DNA of 64,000 bases from Silene latifolia (Eukaryota > Streptophyta > Magnoliopsida > Caryophyllales > Caryophyllaceae): contig NC_133526.1 of assembly GCF_048544455.1 (NCBI RefSeq), positions 6,774,001-6,838,000 of the forward strand, given 5' to 3'. The notes beneath the pieces were generated by a model. It did not search any database. It was not told the DNA's origin and worked only from the letters and a program-made list of their open reading frames with translations. Positions 1 through 10,699 of this stretch are shown here, one piece after another (the first letter of the stretch is position 1; the number at the start of each line of letters is the position of its first letter). A program made the translations under genes and the position numbers.

Positions 1-1388
1 AGGCGGAAACAAAAGGGGCGCTCAATTAGGAATACAGGAAGACAACTCTGGCAAAGATGAGATAAAGACCTCGGCCAGGCCGAAGGCGAAAGAAACGAAC
101 TATTATTAGAAGATAAGTTACAAGTAAGATTACAAGTGAAAAGAATACAGACGACGGCCGTCCCCACAGGGATAAGCCGAAACACAACCTACCAGAGTTG
201 TACAAAAAAAAAAAGCAAAAGCTACAATTATGTTCATGTACCAAGAGATAGCGGGGAGGAAGGGCTGAGTAATTGGCCTCCGAACAGTGAAGGGATCTCG
301 TGTAAACTTGTTCTCATCAAAAGACATGGTAGTATGTGAGGAGCTGAAAAGATCTGTCAAACTTGCTCTCCTAAGCCTGTTCTGTCTTTGCCATCGATGT
401 CGGTAGCCGCATCTTCTTCGATGGGCGACCCAAAGAAACTTTTCTAGCAACCTCGGCCTTGGCCTCGGCCTCGGCGCCTCACCGCCCTCATCCTTCGGCT
501 TCTTCCTTAGCCACCCTAGCCTTCTCGGCCAGAAGAGCGCTTTCTCCACGGCCGCCTCCCTCTCCATCTTCGCCTTCACCGCCTCCTTGGCCTTCTCCAC
601 CGCGGCTTTCTCCTTAGCCTCGAGCTTGTCATCAAGCGAGACGTCGAACCCGCCCCACACGGAAGGAACCATCAAGAGGGAAAAGCTCCCGATAACTTCC
701 CTAGCAGCGTCTTGGCCAAATCCCTAACTCGGCGCACGTTTGGGAGCATGACGGTTTGGAGCATCTCGATGTCCACCTCCTTTTGCTTGATGATGGCCTC
801 TTTGCCCCGAACCACCTCCGCCCGAGCCTTAAACAGGCCCTCGGACTCGTTCCTCTGCTGGAGATAGAGGTCGGCACGCCCCCTCGAACAAGGTCACATT
901 TCCTCGGCGGCTTCGCGGCTTCACCGCCGCACCCTCGGCCTTAGCCCTCTCGTGAAGGACCTCCTTTTCAGCGTCCTCCCTAAGTTTTCTCTCGGCCAAG
1001 AGCGCCTTCTCGGCTTCTCCCCTAAGCCTCTGCTCATTGAGGAGATCCAGACCGCCGACCGACGCACCACTGCTTGGTGGCGTTACGCTCATGAACAGCC
1101 CGAGCCACGGCCTTCTCTTGCTCCATGAGACGAGCACCGGTAACCACGTTCCACCTCGCCAGCTCCCTAATTAGCTTCGTGCCCTCCTCTATAAGCTCGG
1201 AGACGGAAGCCTTCTGGGATGAAGGGACGGTGGTGACAATTTGACCACTAGCCCGCGGCTGAGGGACGAAAGCCTTCTGGGATGAAGGGTTGACGGTGGC
1301 ACCTTGACCACCAACCTGCGCAGAGGACCCCACCGCCTGCTGCCCAACGTGAGCAATAGCCGACTGCGGCTGGTCTGCAGAAATTCAA

Positions 1389-2900
1389 TTAAAACATCAG
1401 TATCAACATTGACTTATCAGAAACACCTAATGGCACGGCTAAATTTAAGCCACAAGCTAGATAGGTACCATGTTTGGCCTTTTTGACCGGAGGAGGCACT
1501 TCCTTGCCAGCGGTAGAAGCTGTCCCTTTCCTCTTACGGATAAGGGGAGATCCCTCTGCGTCAGAGTCCCCCTCATCGGGAATATCAACAATCTCCACCT
1601 TCTTAGGGGAGGGGATGGGAGTTGGAACCGGTGTCGACGCCGATGCCGCTGAAAGCTTTGTTTTCCGCGTCCGACGCACTACGCCGCTAACAACCCTCGC
1701 CTGCGCCTCCTCCTTGCTCAAGACCTTCAGCCGCTGTTCCATAAGATCATTCGGCGACGTCCTCCGGTCATGGGTTAGAGCCTGGGGATGCAAGTTAGCA
1801 ACGGTTTTATCTTTGTGCAGCCCCATTCTCCGAAGAAGATCCTCAGATAGGTCCGGTCCAAAGTGGTCTGCAAAAGAAACAAAGCAAGAGTCAAGTAGAG
1901 GAAATAAATCGAAGTTCGAAAAGCAGGAACATTGAGAGCGGCGATGGGCCTCACACCGACCCCACTCACCCCGTGCTAGGGCCGGTATGAGGCCGACATA
2001 GCAAAGCGGCTCATCCTGAAGAATGATCTGCGTCGGGGGAATCCATTTTTTCGGCATCCCACTCTTGTCCACCTCAAAGAGCCTCATTGTCAGCCTCTCA
2101 TCCTCCTTGAGAACGACCCTGCTGGCATCCATTTTAAGATGTTTCCGAGTGACCCATCTGTCATGCTCCGCCCTAGTCTCACACCGCAAATTAACCTGGT
2201 GCTGGAAGGAGGGCAGCGGATAGTCATCCAACACTTTAACGTACACCCACCGACCTTGCCAGTCCTTGCAAGAAGAAAGTTTGTCAACAGAGATATAACC
2301 CTGCTCCGTTTGCACACTGTACCATCCAACGCGGCCAGGGATTGACGGTTTAAGATGATGAAGTCGGCGGAATAAATTCACCGTCGGAGCCTCTCCCTTA
2401 AAGAGACAAAGCCAGACAAAACCGATTATGGTTCTCATAGCTAGCGGGTGCAGTTGGGCAACGGCAACGTTCATGGCTCTAATTATGGCCATAACGTAGC
2501 CATTCAGCGGAAACCGGAGCCCGTACTCCAAATGCCGCATGTATACGCCAGTATAGCCCGGCGGAGGACAACATACGGCCTGACCCTCCTCAGGGATAAC
2601 AATTTCGTATCCCCTACCAAAGAAAAAATGATCCTCGAAAAGTTTCCCGCCGGAACAACGGGCAAGCTTACGGGACCAAGCACGGTCAAGACGGATCTTA
2701 CAGACATAGCCGTGATCCATGACGTACTGTCTCCCCTCACTAGGACGAGACCTTTCCGCATCATCACCAAAATCATCACCAAGATCACCAAAAGAGTCAG
2801 AATCCTCCCATTCCTCCAGAATTTGAGGATCAACTTCAGGAGAAGGGGACCTAGGGCCCCCCGACGCAGGTTTACTAGGTCCAGCATCAGCAGAAGACAT
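1389..2900 (-). other. Antisense additional ORF of the Tat-type element (gypsy-type transposon domain)
   Basis: An open frame of about 500 codons runs opposite to the element's own direction. It begins with an acidic Ser/Pro/Asp-rich leader. A globular region follows, resembling the plant 'putative gypsy type transposon' domain (aromatic-rich, with FPLNGY and HPLAMR-like stretches), and then a basic, Pro-rich tail. Further left on the same strand (about 130-1330) lie Ala/Glu/Lys-rich coiled-coil-coding stretches that normally follow this domain in such proteins. The role of these antisense ORFs is unknown. It is retroelement cargo, not a host gene, and is treated as a fossil. Confidence 0.6.
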
Positions 2901-3570
2901 GGTTCACAACAAATCACTAGCAAGAAAAATAAAGAGTTTGCTTGTTTACCTTAAAGAAAAAACACTCGCCGGATCAAATACTCCAAAGATTAAGAAGATG
3001 AAGACAACCCTTGAAAGTTTGGAAAGATGAAGATTTTGGAGAAAATTTTCGAAAATAAAATGGAGGCCAAAATCACGGAATAACTGCCCTATTTATAGAG
3101 AGAAGCCCATGAAGAAAGACCAATCAGGGCACAGCCCATGAAGCGTCAACCAATCAGCAAACATACACGTGTCAGACATGCAACCGCGGGATGTCAATCG
3201 TTGCAACAGTTGAATGTCAATCAATGCAAACAGTGACCAAGCGTCTTCAACACGCCCATTCACATCTCTTCGACTGTTCATCTCCCTCAAACAAATTCCT
3301 AGGTATCTAGTCTCCGCCGGCCACCCGATCAACCAAGCTAGGAAGCACCGGCCGGGGGCAATCAAAATCAACCGGCACTCTCAGCCCTGGTCTCGGCCAG
3401 CGTCATGTTCTTTTCCACATCGGATACCCTTTACGCATCCATGTGGAGGGGGGATATGATATATGGTACGGCCTAACAAGAGCCACGCCGATACAGAAGA
3501 ATTTGCGAAATTTACTTAGTGCAGAATATATGCTCAGCATACATCGGAGCCCATACCACGGCATAGACTA

Positions 3571-3584
3571 CGCTGGGGGCAAAT
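3571..3584 (+). other. Polypurine tract of the left Gypsy element
   Basis: A G-rich run (CTGGGGGCAAAT) directly abuts the TGATGGGG start of the LTR. That is the expected position of the plus-strand primer, and it sets the element's orientation. Confidence 0.65.
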
Positions 3585-4172
3585 TGATGGGGCATATTCT
3601 GCACCGCTGACCAAGTCAACACACTGAGCAAGGTCAAAGATATCCACAAAGAAAGTCAACGACTCGAGACAACCTAGCCGATCTGACCCGTCGGTAGGTT
3701 AGCCAGGTCTCGGCGCGACAACCCGCCAAAAATGGACACATACCCGCGTACTCATATCCAAGACCCGTCGTAGGCCCGCCATAGGTCCATCGGCCGAGGG
3801 TAGAACGGTATTTCCACCGATAGCCACTTGGCCACTTGGCCACTACGTGACAAAAGGTGAAAGCCTATAAATACTCCTCAACCTTCTTTGAGGAAAGGAT
3901 CCCACAACTTAACCTAAATACACTATTCATCTGGTAATATCTCCCTTATCTCTCTACAATACATATCTAGCCAAGTAACACAGCTTAATCCTTTAAGTTT
4001 ACTGACTTGAGCGTCGGAGTGAGTACGCTTGGCACAAAGCCAAGCCCTCAGTTCGTTCATTGTTGCAGGAGAGGCCGAGAGGGACGATAGAAGCACGAAG
4101 GGTTCAACTCAAGACATTATTCTACAAGCCACGGGTGGTAACGATACTTGTTCTGAAATTACACCCGGAACA
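3585..4172 (+). repeat. 3' LTR of the left Gypsy element
   Basis: The LTR starts TGATGGGGCATATTC and ends CACCCGGAACA (TG...CA), about 588 bp. A TATA box (TATAAATA, 3866-3873) sits before a pyrimidine-rich leader, as expected for the U3/R boundary. The bases just after it (ATTGT, 4173-4177) would be the right-hand target-site copy; the left copy is outside the window. Confidence 0.7.
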
Positions 4173-4207
4173 ATTGTGAATCGAGCATGAATTAGATCAC
4201 CTATGAT

Positions 4208-5104
4208 TAGACCTGTTAAAACCTAATCCGACCGTAACTTGACTCGTAAATAACCCACAAATAACCTGGTTTTTTCAACCCATACCCAGAAAATACCTGA
4301 ACCAATTTTGACCTGTAAATAGGGGGTCGGAACCCGACCCGTAAGGGGTTGACCGTTGCTTAAAATTGATAATGTCAAATGGTATTAACTTGTAAAATTT
4401 TAAGGAAAAATATTTATATATGGGGTATGCCACGTCATCACCCTGGTCTATATGCCACATCAACACATCAAGTGTGTGCCATGCCGTCACTTTCACATAT
4501 TACGTCAATCCGTATTCCAAATCAGCATTGCCACGTCATCACTTCGGGCCACATGCCACATCATCACGTTAAAGTGTGAGTCACGTCATTACTTTCACCG
4601 TATTACATCGAATCGCATTCCACGTCGGCACTGCCACATCATCACCTCGACACATGTCACGTCATCACCTCGAAATGTGTGCCACACCGTCACTTTCATC
4701 GTATTATGTGGAATCGCACTCCACGTCAGCACTGCCACCTTATCACCTCGGATCGCATGCCGCGTCATTATTGTTATCTTATTTGAGTCCCACTGTCGTA
4801 CTTAGCGAGTTAGTGAGGGTAATGATAATGGTGATGAGGTGATGATGGCGAGAATGATGACAATTAAGTTGACTAATACAAGTAAGAGGAGACAAAACAT
4901 ATAAATGGTAGGAATTACGATATAAAAGAAGTTTTAAAAAATGCAGGAAAAAGTTATTGATCGACCTGTTTATTTATCCTAACCCGACCCGAAAACCGTA
5001 TCGACTTGACATGTATTTTACGCGACCCGAAATACACTCGACCCATGTTTTTCCCGAAACTACCCGGCCCATAACCCGCTTGTTCGACCCATTTGACAGG
5101 TCTA
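4208..5104. mobile_element. hAT-like non-autonomous element with 13-bp TIRs
   Basis: The ends TAGACCTGTTAAA and TTTGACAGGTCTA are inverted repeats with one difference. The flanking 8-mers CCTATGAT (4200-4207) and CGTGTGAT (5105-5112) agree at six of eight positions, fitting an aged 8-bp hAT target duplication. There is no coding capacity. Subterminal sequence is rich in ACCCGACC motifs. The centre holds a minisatellite listed separately. Confidence 0.65.
4427..4790. repeat. Minisatellite, about 102-bp unit, rich in CACGTCA motifs
   Basis: Four diverged units begin near 4427, 4529, 4632 and 4733. Each is built round GCCACGTCATCAC, followed by a TCACTTTCA(T/C)CGTATTA block and a TCCACGTC(A/G)GCACT block. 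Open frames across it are by-products of the repeat, not genes. ACGT-core motifs of this type are bZIP-factor sites; any function here is untested. Confidence 0.75.
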
Positions 5105-5607
5105 CGTGTGATTAGGAAGAGGTATAATGGATCGAGGTATAAAATCCAAAGTTTTGGATATGAACTCGATTTTGATGATAGGTCCAATAAGTAATTGGAT
5201 AGATTGATCTCGCAAAACTTGATCAATTCCTAACCCTGAGCACGGATGGCAATTTGGGCCGAAAACCAAAACAAAATTGACTTGAAAGAAAAAATCCGAT
5301 CTAAACGACCTTTTAAAATCCATACCCAATACATTATTTTACGGGGTTTTAAAACCATATCCAAATCACTACGGAGTATTTGAAAACCCAAACAAAATTC
5401 GAACTAAACCAATCAATTTCTTTTTATTTAACTTGAAATTTCGATTTTTGTCATAAGATGATTTTTTTATATAGTCAAATCAAATTTCGATTCGAGTTTT
5501 GTATTATATTGTGTATCGCCATTAATTTAGATGGATATGGTTTTAGAAAAAGTATAATGGTCGGGTATGAATATTAATGTTTCGGATATGGACTGGTTAT
5601 CCAATTA
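5105..5607. other. Intergenic sequence, no gene seen
   Basis: AT-rich non-coding DNA with scattered GGTATAATGG and GGGTATG words typical of decayed MITEs. No convincing terminal repeats or ORF. Confidence 0.5.
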
Positions 5608-5858
5608 GGGGGCGATTGGTTCGAAGGGAAGGAATGAAATGGATTGGAATTTCATACCATTGTGGTATGGATTCTAAACCCAATACTTGGTTTATATTGT
5701 TTGGTTGAACCTTGGAATGGAATGAAATGTTAAACATTATGAAATGGAGTTGGAATCTTGGGTTAAAGGTTGGGTATGAGATTAGAGGGGGTTGGAATGG
5801 ATTTAGAATCCATTCGGATTCCTAACTCCATTCCAAAATGACTCAACCAAACACTAAA

Positions 5859-6032
5859 ATTGTTATGAAAAATTATTATTATATGGATGTCCATATCTTA
5901 TAGGATTATAAAATATATTATCTTATGGAAACTCTACCATTGTAAGTGTATATATACCCCTCATAATGGAATAAAAATACAGTTTTGTCTCTCTTTTCTC
6001 CTCTCTACAGTTCTCTCTTCTCTTTATTTCAC
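5859..6032 (+). repeat. Possible solo LTR or TRIM remnant
   Basis: The segment starts TGTTATGAAAAATT and ends in a CT-rich tract closing in TTTCACA (TG...CA). It contains a TATATATA box about 70 bp before the CT-rich leader, an LTR-like layout. No clear target-site duplication and no internal region, so the call is weak. Confidence 0.3.
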
Positions 6033-6056
6033 AAAAAAGAATGGATTAAATATTTA

Positions 6057-6807
6057 GGGTGCTGATTTTCGCAGTACACATTTTACTCATATCAGTACAC
6101 TATTGACAATTATACCCCTCACATTTCCCCCTTTATTTTCTCTCTCTAGTTTATTTATAATTTTACACATCCATTTTCCTACAATTTTACGCATCCATTG
6201 TCCTTTTACCAGCCTAGTATGTTCGTCAATCGTCGCCCTAGTGATTTGCCGACAATACTACACATCTATTTTCCTGTAATTGGTTTACTTATTTTTTATT
6301 TTTTTTAAAATGTATAGTACATGAACTGATGAACAATAGTCAACGTAGTACACACAGTACTTGTTGAGTTGTTAAATTGCCGCTAGCGCCGTATGTATAA
6401 CAAACACCATCCCACAGTACCACTGCCACAATGATGATCTCATGTCGATGGCAGATCACCGTCGAACCGCACCGACACCATTGTCGTCATATGCTGCACC
6501 ACCACCAACCGTATAATCCACCATACCCCATTAATGATTAGCCCTTAATTAATTTAGACATAAATTCCAATTAAAAATAATATGTAGTCAATTTAATTAT
6601 TAATATGGGATTATCGAGTTAAATACCTCATCTTCATTCGAATAATCGGTTATAGTTGAAGAATTTTGAGGAGGTTATGATTAAGGTTTTAATAAGAGAG
6701 AAGGTAGAGAAAATTAGGTTTGATTTTTGAGTAAGGGTAGATAAATGGAAAATTTAGTGTAAAAAGTACTGTAATGAGTAAAAATCGTACTGCGAAAATA
6801 AATTACG
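6057..6807. mobile_element. MITE nested in the Harbinger-like element
   Basis: The subterminal inverted repeats share TTTTCGCAGTAC and TTTTACTCAT blocks over about 40 bp at each end. AATATTTA occurs immediately left (6049-6056) and immediately right (6808-6815), an 8-bp target duplication (hAT, or Mutator if a ninth base has changed). No ORF of note. The nesting shows it is younger than its host element. Confidence 0.7.
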
Positions 6808-6852
6808 AATATTTAAATCCATTCCATTCCAACCTCCCCAACCAAACACCCC

Positions 6853-7354
6853 TTAGTAGTGAAATGAGTTTGGGCCTCCCCTTAGTAGTAAAATGAGTTT
6901 GGGCCTTGCAACACCCAATGCAATTCGATCCATTGTCATCAACTCACCCGTAGCTCCTTTCTAGCATTTTTTTTTTTTTTTTTTTTTTGAGAAACCCAAA
7001 GCGGGTTAAATCATATCAGTCCGTCTTCCAAGTTTCCCTGCTCTTATTTCCTTTGTTCTAGTTATCTTTAGTGCTTTCAGTTTAAGTTTTAAAACGTAAT
7101 ACCCTTTATTAGTCCGAAATGGTTGCACTCGAACCCTTCTTCCAAACTTTTCAACTAGTACATTTCAAAATTATATATTAGGAGTAATTGAGTATTCTTA
7201 TGCGCACTAAAAAAAGTAATTGAGTATTCATGTAAATCATAATGGTTGAGCTTTTCTTATAATTTACATTTTTTTGTTATTATAAACAAAAAAAATTAAT
7301 TGCAGAAATTTTTTTCCACGAAAAAGATCCAAAAAAAAAAAAAAAAGTATTCTC
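6853..7354. other. Intergenic sequence with homopolymer tracts
   Basis: A T tract of about 22 (6967-6988) and an A tract (about 7331-7347) with AT-rich sequence between. No gene or clear transposon seen. Confidence 0.5.
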
Positions 7355-7473
7355 AGTATTAGTGAACCGATATATTATGTAAATATTCGGTGAATAGTAG
7401 ATATTGTATTTATTATATATTTTGTATTATGTTCACATTGTAACGGACACCGTATATATCGGTTCACTAATAC
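7355..7473. repeat. Short foldback element beside the laccase 3' end
   Basis: AGTATTAGTGAACCGATATA at 7355-7374 recurs as its exact inverse at about 7453-7473, giving a 21-bp perfect stem round an 80-bp AT-rich loop. It lies about 170 bp past the laccase stop codon (laccase runs on the minus strand), so it may fall in or near that gene's 3' UTR. Confidence 0.7.
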
Positions 7474-7641
7474 TCAGCTCTTGTTGCCCTGTCCCATTTG
7501 CTTACTCAAACAACATAGCACACTCAACCTTGATCTTAATTTTCCATTTTATTCACCTTTTCGGGTATCCTCCGTCGTCTCGCGACTCTTGTATATAAAA
7601 CCTTCATGTTTACCAGCATCCATTTGACGGACTAAAACGTA

Positions 7642-9151
7642 TTAGCATTTGGGAAGATCCTTCGGCGGAGGTAATATCGACTCGTTCGGACCTTTTCCAT
7701 TGTCTACTAGAAATGCCATCTTTAGTCCCCATGTTGTGTGCACTTCTAAATGACAATGCATGAACCAAACACCTAAAATATCATTCCAAAAATTAGCAAG
7801 ATTATACCCAGGCATGCGCACCACGTCTCATGATTTTACCAGCTACGCTATTTAACATCTGCATCACTTCATTCATATAAATCTGTACGAAAGTACTTAT
7901 AAATATTAAAATTAAATTAATTTACCTGGATTATCAGCTCGGAATCTAATTGCAATCCAACCACCAGAAGGGACACCAATTGTATTCCTCTCGACGGGAT
8001 CAACAAGATTAAACTTCTTAGGGTCCTTATTCGGGTTATAATTCCCTAGACCTCTACCAACCGCGAAGAAATTAAACCCGTGAAGATGGATAGGATGGTT
8101 TTCAGGAGATATTATTCCAGTATCTTGCAAAACCAGTTGTACAGTTGCATTGTATGTTAACCTATAAACCTTAGTACCATTATTTGTTTGCAAGTTTTTC
8201 GGTCCTGACCCCGTGAAATTATAAACATGTGGCGGGTTCTTTGGGAAATCGTCAGTATAAACTCCGCTAATGTTGAAATAATGTGCTTGAAGTAACGCGA
8301 TTTTAGGCATAACAAAGGTGACATTGTTAATACTAGCCACAACCCGACTCCCATTTCCTTGTTTACAACTCGGACAAGGATTAACCCCTAGACCAACGGT
8401 AAAAAGTAAATGATGGTCGATTTTCAAAGGGACCCTAGCAGGGTAATTTTCCGAGTTAAGTGCACGAAGCGAGTCAAGGAAAGTATTAGCAACAGGGGTG
8501 GCATTTTTAGGAGGAATGCTAGTGAAAGTCGTTGAAATAGAGTTAGACTCTTCAAGGGTATTATTGTAATTTATTGTCGCTGTGGCGGTATTATTATCGA
8601 CTGCAATTGGTGCGTCCATGAACGGTGATGCAGCGACTAAGTATTTTCCAATGTTTTTGTTAGCTTTAACTAGAACATTTGTAGTTTGACCCGGTGCAAC
8701 GACAATGGTGTTTGTTTGAAACGGTTTGACGTATGTAGCGTCTACTTCGACGACTGTTAGATTGTGTCCTGCTACTTTGAAGAAGAGTTCTTCGTTGAGT
8801 GCAGCGTTGATGATTCGTAACATGTATGTCTTCCCACATTCGACTTTTAGGTTGAATCCCCCTGCAGTGATTAATAATGTTTGTGTAAAATGGTTTTATT
8901 TATATTTATTGTCGAAACAGTTCACTTACTAGACGACATAAGTCATCGCGTACCTTTACCAGGGCAATTGGAGAGGGGACCGGGGTGGCCATTTATAGTA
9001 TGTGAATCCGAGACATTTGGTGCTAAACCCGACTTCAAGGCTTCGTTAATTACGGCTTCTACATCCGATTTCCACCATTCAGCTGCCAGGACAAACATTA
9101 GACGTCTCAAAACATAACTTTTCATAATAGTATTATTTCTAACGCGCTTAT

Positions 9152-9186
<35 letters not shown>

Positions 9187-10699
9187 ACAGAGTGACGTTG
9201 CTTACCTAGTATGACGACGGCCTCTTTGTGGGGTTTCGGAAAAGGGTAGGGGACGCCGAGTTTGGGCAAGATGACAATGGCACCATGGGCAGTAGCCCTT
9301 AGCCATAAAATGTGTGCATGGTAGAAAAGGGTACCTCTTTGCCCTGTTATGGTAAAATTGTACAAGTAACTTTGTCCAGGCTGAATTGGACATTGTGTTA
9401 CAAATGCTGGCCCATCAGCCCATCCTGTTCTTAGCTGTCTTATTCCGTGCCTGTATAAATATCGCAGTTCAGTTTAGTTTAGTTCAGATTAAGGCGTTGT
9501 TTTGTAAACGACATATTGACCAATTTTTAGCATATTAAAGGGTTTTAGTATGTTTGATCAATCAATATGCTAATTTTAGTGTTTGTAAACATCATATTGA
9601 AACAACGTATTTGGGGTCAATATCTTGCTTACCCTAGCATATTGATTAGCATATTGTAAAATAAGAAATTTTTCTCCATTTTACAAAGAAAACTAAGGCC
9701 TTGTTTGGTTGCTCTTTCAATTCATGGGAAAATAAAAATCCCATGAATTGTAAAAAAGGGAAGATGTTTGGTTGCCAATATTTTGGCAAAATGTAGGCAT
9801 TCAATTTTCCAAAGAGTTTTGAATGCCTACATAATGGTGGAATTGAACGACCTAGCCCCCCTTAGGTAGTTCACAACTCCTGTGGAATTCAACTCCCGCA
9901 TGCGTAACCAAACGACTTTTCCGAATTCATGTGAATTCGTATACAGGAAAATAATTCACATGAATTGGATATTCCGGTGTCAATTAAATTCTAACAATCT
10001 ACTAATCGTATTCTGCCAATTACTAAACACTCAAATTAATTCTGCTAATTATAATATGCTAGTCAAACCTTCTGATAAAATCTGTCATTTATAATCTATT
10101 TTTACAATCTGTTTGTGTTGAAATTAATCCGTTGTTTACCAAACAGGGCCTAAGACTTTTATTTAACCGACAGAATAATACAGGAGCTATACACTTGTAA
10201 TTGATATGACTAACAAATGGACTAGTCACAATAAATTGGGATATTATCTTATCACGTAATTTTAAGGTATTACCATGACATTATTGCTAATTTAACTAGG
10301 ACAGATATCATACCAGTCAGCTGCCAAAAAAAAAAAAAAAGATATCATACCAGTGGATAGAGACATTGTACTTGACATGGTTGACGACCCGCACCAAGAC
10401 GTTATCACCTTCCCTCGCATAGAGAGTGGGGCCCGGAAATCGACCATTCACGGTAACTATAGGCTTGCTATGGCACAACCGGGTGTAGTTCTTCGTTACA
10501 ATCTGTTTTCGATAAATTATTTATTAAGATACTTAACCCGTTTTAAACTTAAATATAATAAATTCAAAAACCTAATTAACAAGCAACTAATTTTGATGCA
10601 TGAACTTACATCAAATTTGTAATGGCGAACCCGTGATTCCACTAAAGTTACACCAACACATGCAAAGAAGACCAAAATCATTAAACCCTTTAATCCCAT
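7642..10699 (-). CDS. LAC: Laccase (LAC4/LAC10 type), lignin-polymerising multicopper oxidase
   Basis: Six exons on the minus strand: 10610-10699, 10351-10502, 9206-9450, 8954-9082, 7926-8861 and 7642-7772. All junctions are GT-AG and in frame, giving 560 residues, close to the roughly 558 of Arabidopsis LAC4. Residues 1-22 are a signal peptide, so it is secreted to the cell wall, where family members oxidise monolignols with O2. The three cupredoxin domains carry all copper-ligand motifs: HWHG (residues 80-83), HAH (125-127), HPIHLHG (in exon 5) and [14 protein letters not shown] (from about 523). The C-terminus [10 protein letters not shown] is the family ending. The start at 10699 (MGLKGLMIL) is preferred over an upstream Met at 10741 because it puts the hydrophobic signal at the N-terminus, as in LAC4. 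It is head-to-head with the first NPF8 gene across about 1.06 kb. Intron 2 hosts a MITE; intron 3 holds a T tract of about 30. Confidence 0.93.
8792..8812 (-). promoter_or_regulatory. miR397 target site in laccase exon 5
   Basis: The plus strand here matches mature plant miR397 at 20 of 21 positions as I recall it (core TTGAGTGCAGCGTTGATG), so the laccase mRNA is nearly fully complementary. The only difference is a G for A at miRNA position 3. It covers the codons for the conserved INAALNE segment, the known miR397 site in LAC4-type laccases. Post-transcriptional control by miR397 (copper status and lignin tuning) is therefore expected. Confidence 0.85.
9697..10150. mobile_element. Tourist/Harbinger MITE in laccase intron 2
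   Basis: The TIRs GGCCTTGTTTGGT and ACCAAACAGGGCC (inverse, one difference) are flanked by TAA on both sides (9694-9696 and 10151-10153). The interior has CCTACATAATGG and CCTAGCCCCCCTTAGG segments shared with the MITE at 33775-34069, so the two belong to one family. It makes up about half of the 848-bp intron. Confidence 0.85.

Larger units (their letters stand above)
1..4172 (+). mobile_element. 3' portion of a Ty3/Gypsy Tat-lineage LTR retrotransposon
   Basis: The window opens inside a retroelement. Visible parts, left to right: GC-rich sequence coding on the minus strand (about 130-2900), an untranslated stretch (about 2900-3570), a polypurine tract (3571-3584) and one LTR (3585-4172). 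The polypurine tract left of the LTR, and the plus-strand TATA box inside it, show that the element reads left to right and that this is its 3' LTR. Gag-pol and the 5' LTR lie outside the window. An antisense ORF between pol and the 3' LTR is known in some Tat-lineage elements (Grande/Retand kin), which is the basis for the lineage call. The coding part carries several breaks. Age cannot be judged without the 5' LTR. Confidence 0.75.
5608..6852. mobile_element. PIF/Harbinger (Tourist)-like MITE, internally interrupted
   Basis: The left end GGGGGCGATTGGTT and the inverse of the right end AACCAAACACCCC match, and both flanks are TTA (5605-5607 and 6853-6855), the Harbinger target. The interior is rich in (A/T)GGAATGGA words. 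A second right-end-like sequence at about 5840-5851 (CAACCAAACAC) means a shorter element of about 245 bp is an alternative reading. The right half is separated from the left by at least one nested insertion (6057-6807). Confidence 0.6.

Noticed and set aside
4379-4842. Overlapping His/Ser-rich open frames
   Set aside because: They are products of the 102-bp minisatellite in several frames, with no gene-like features.
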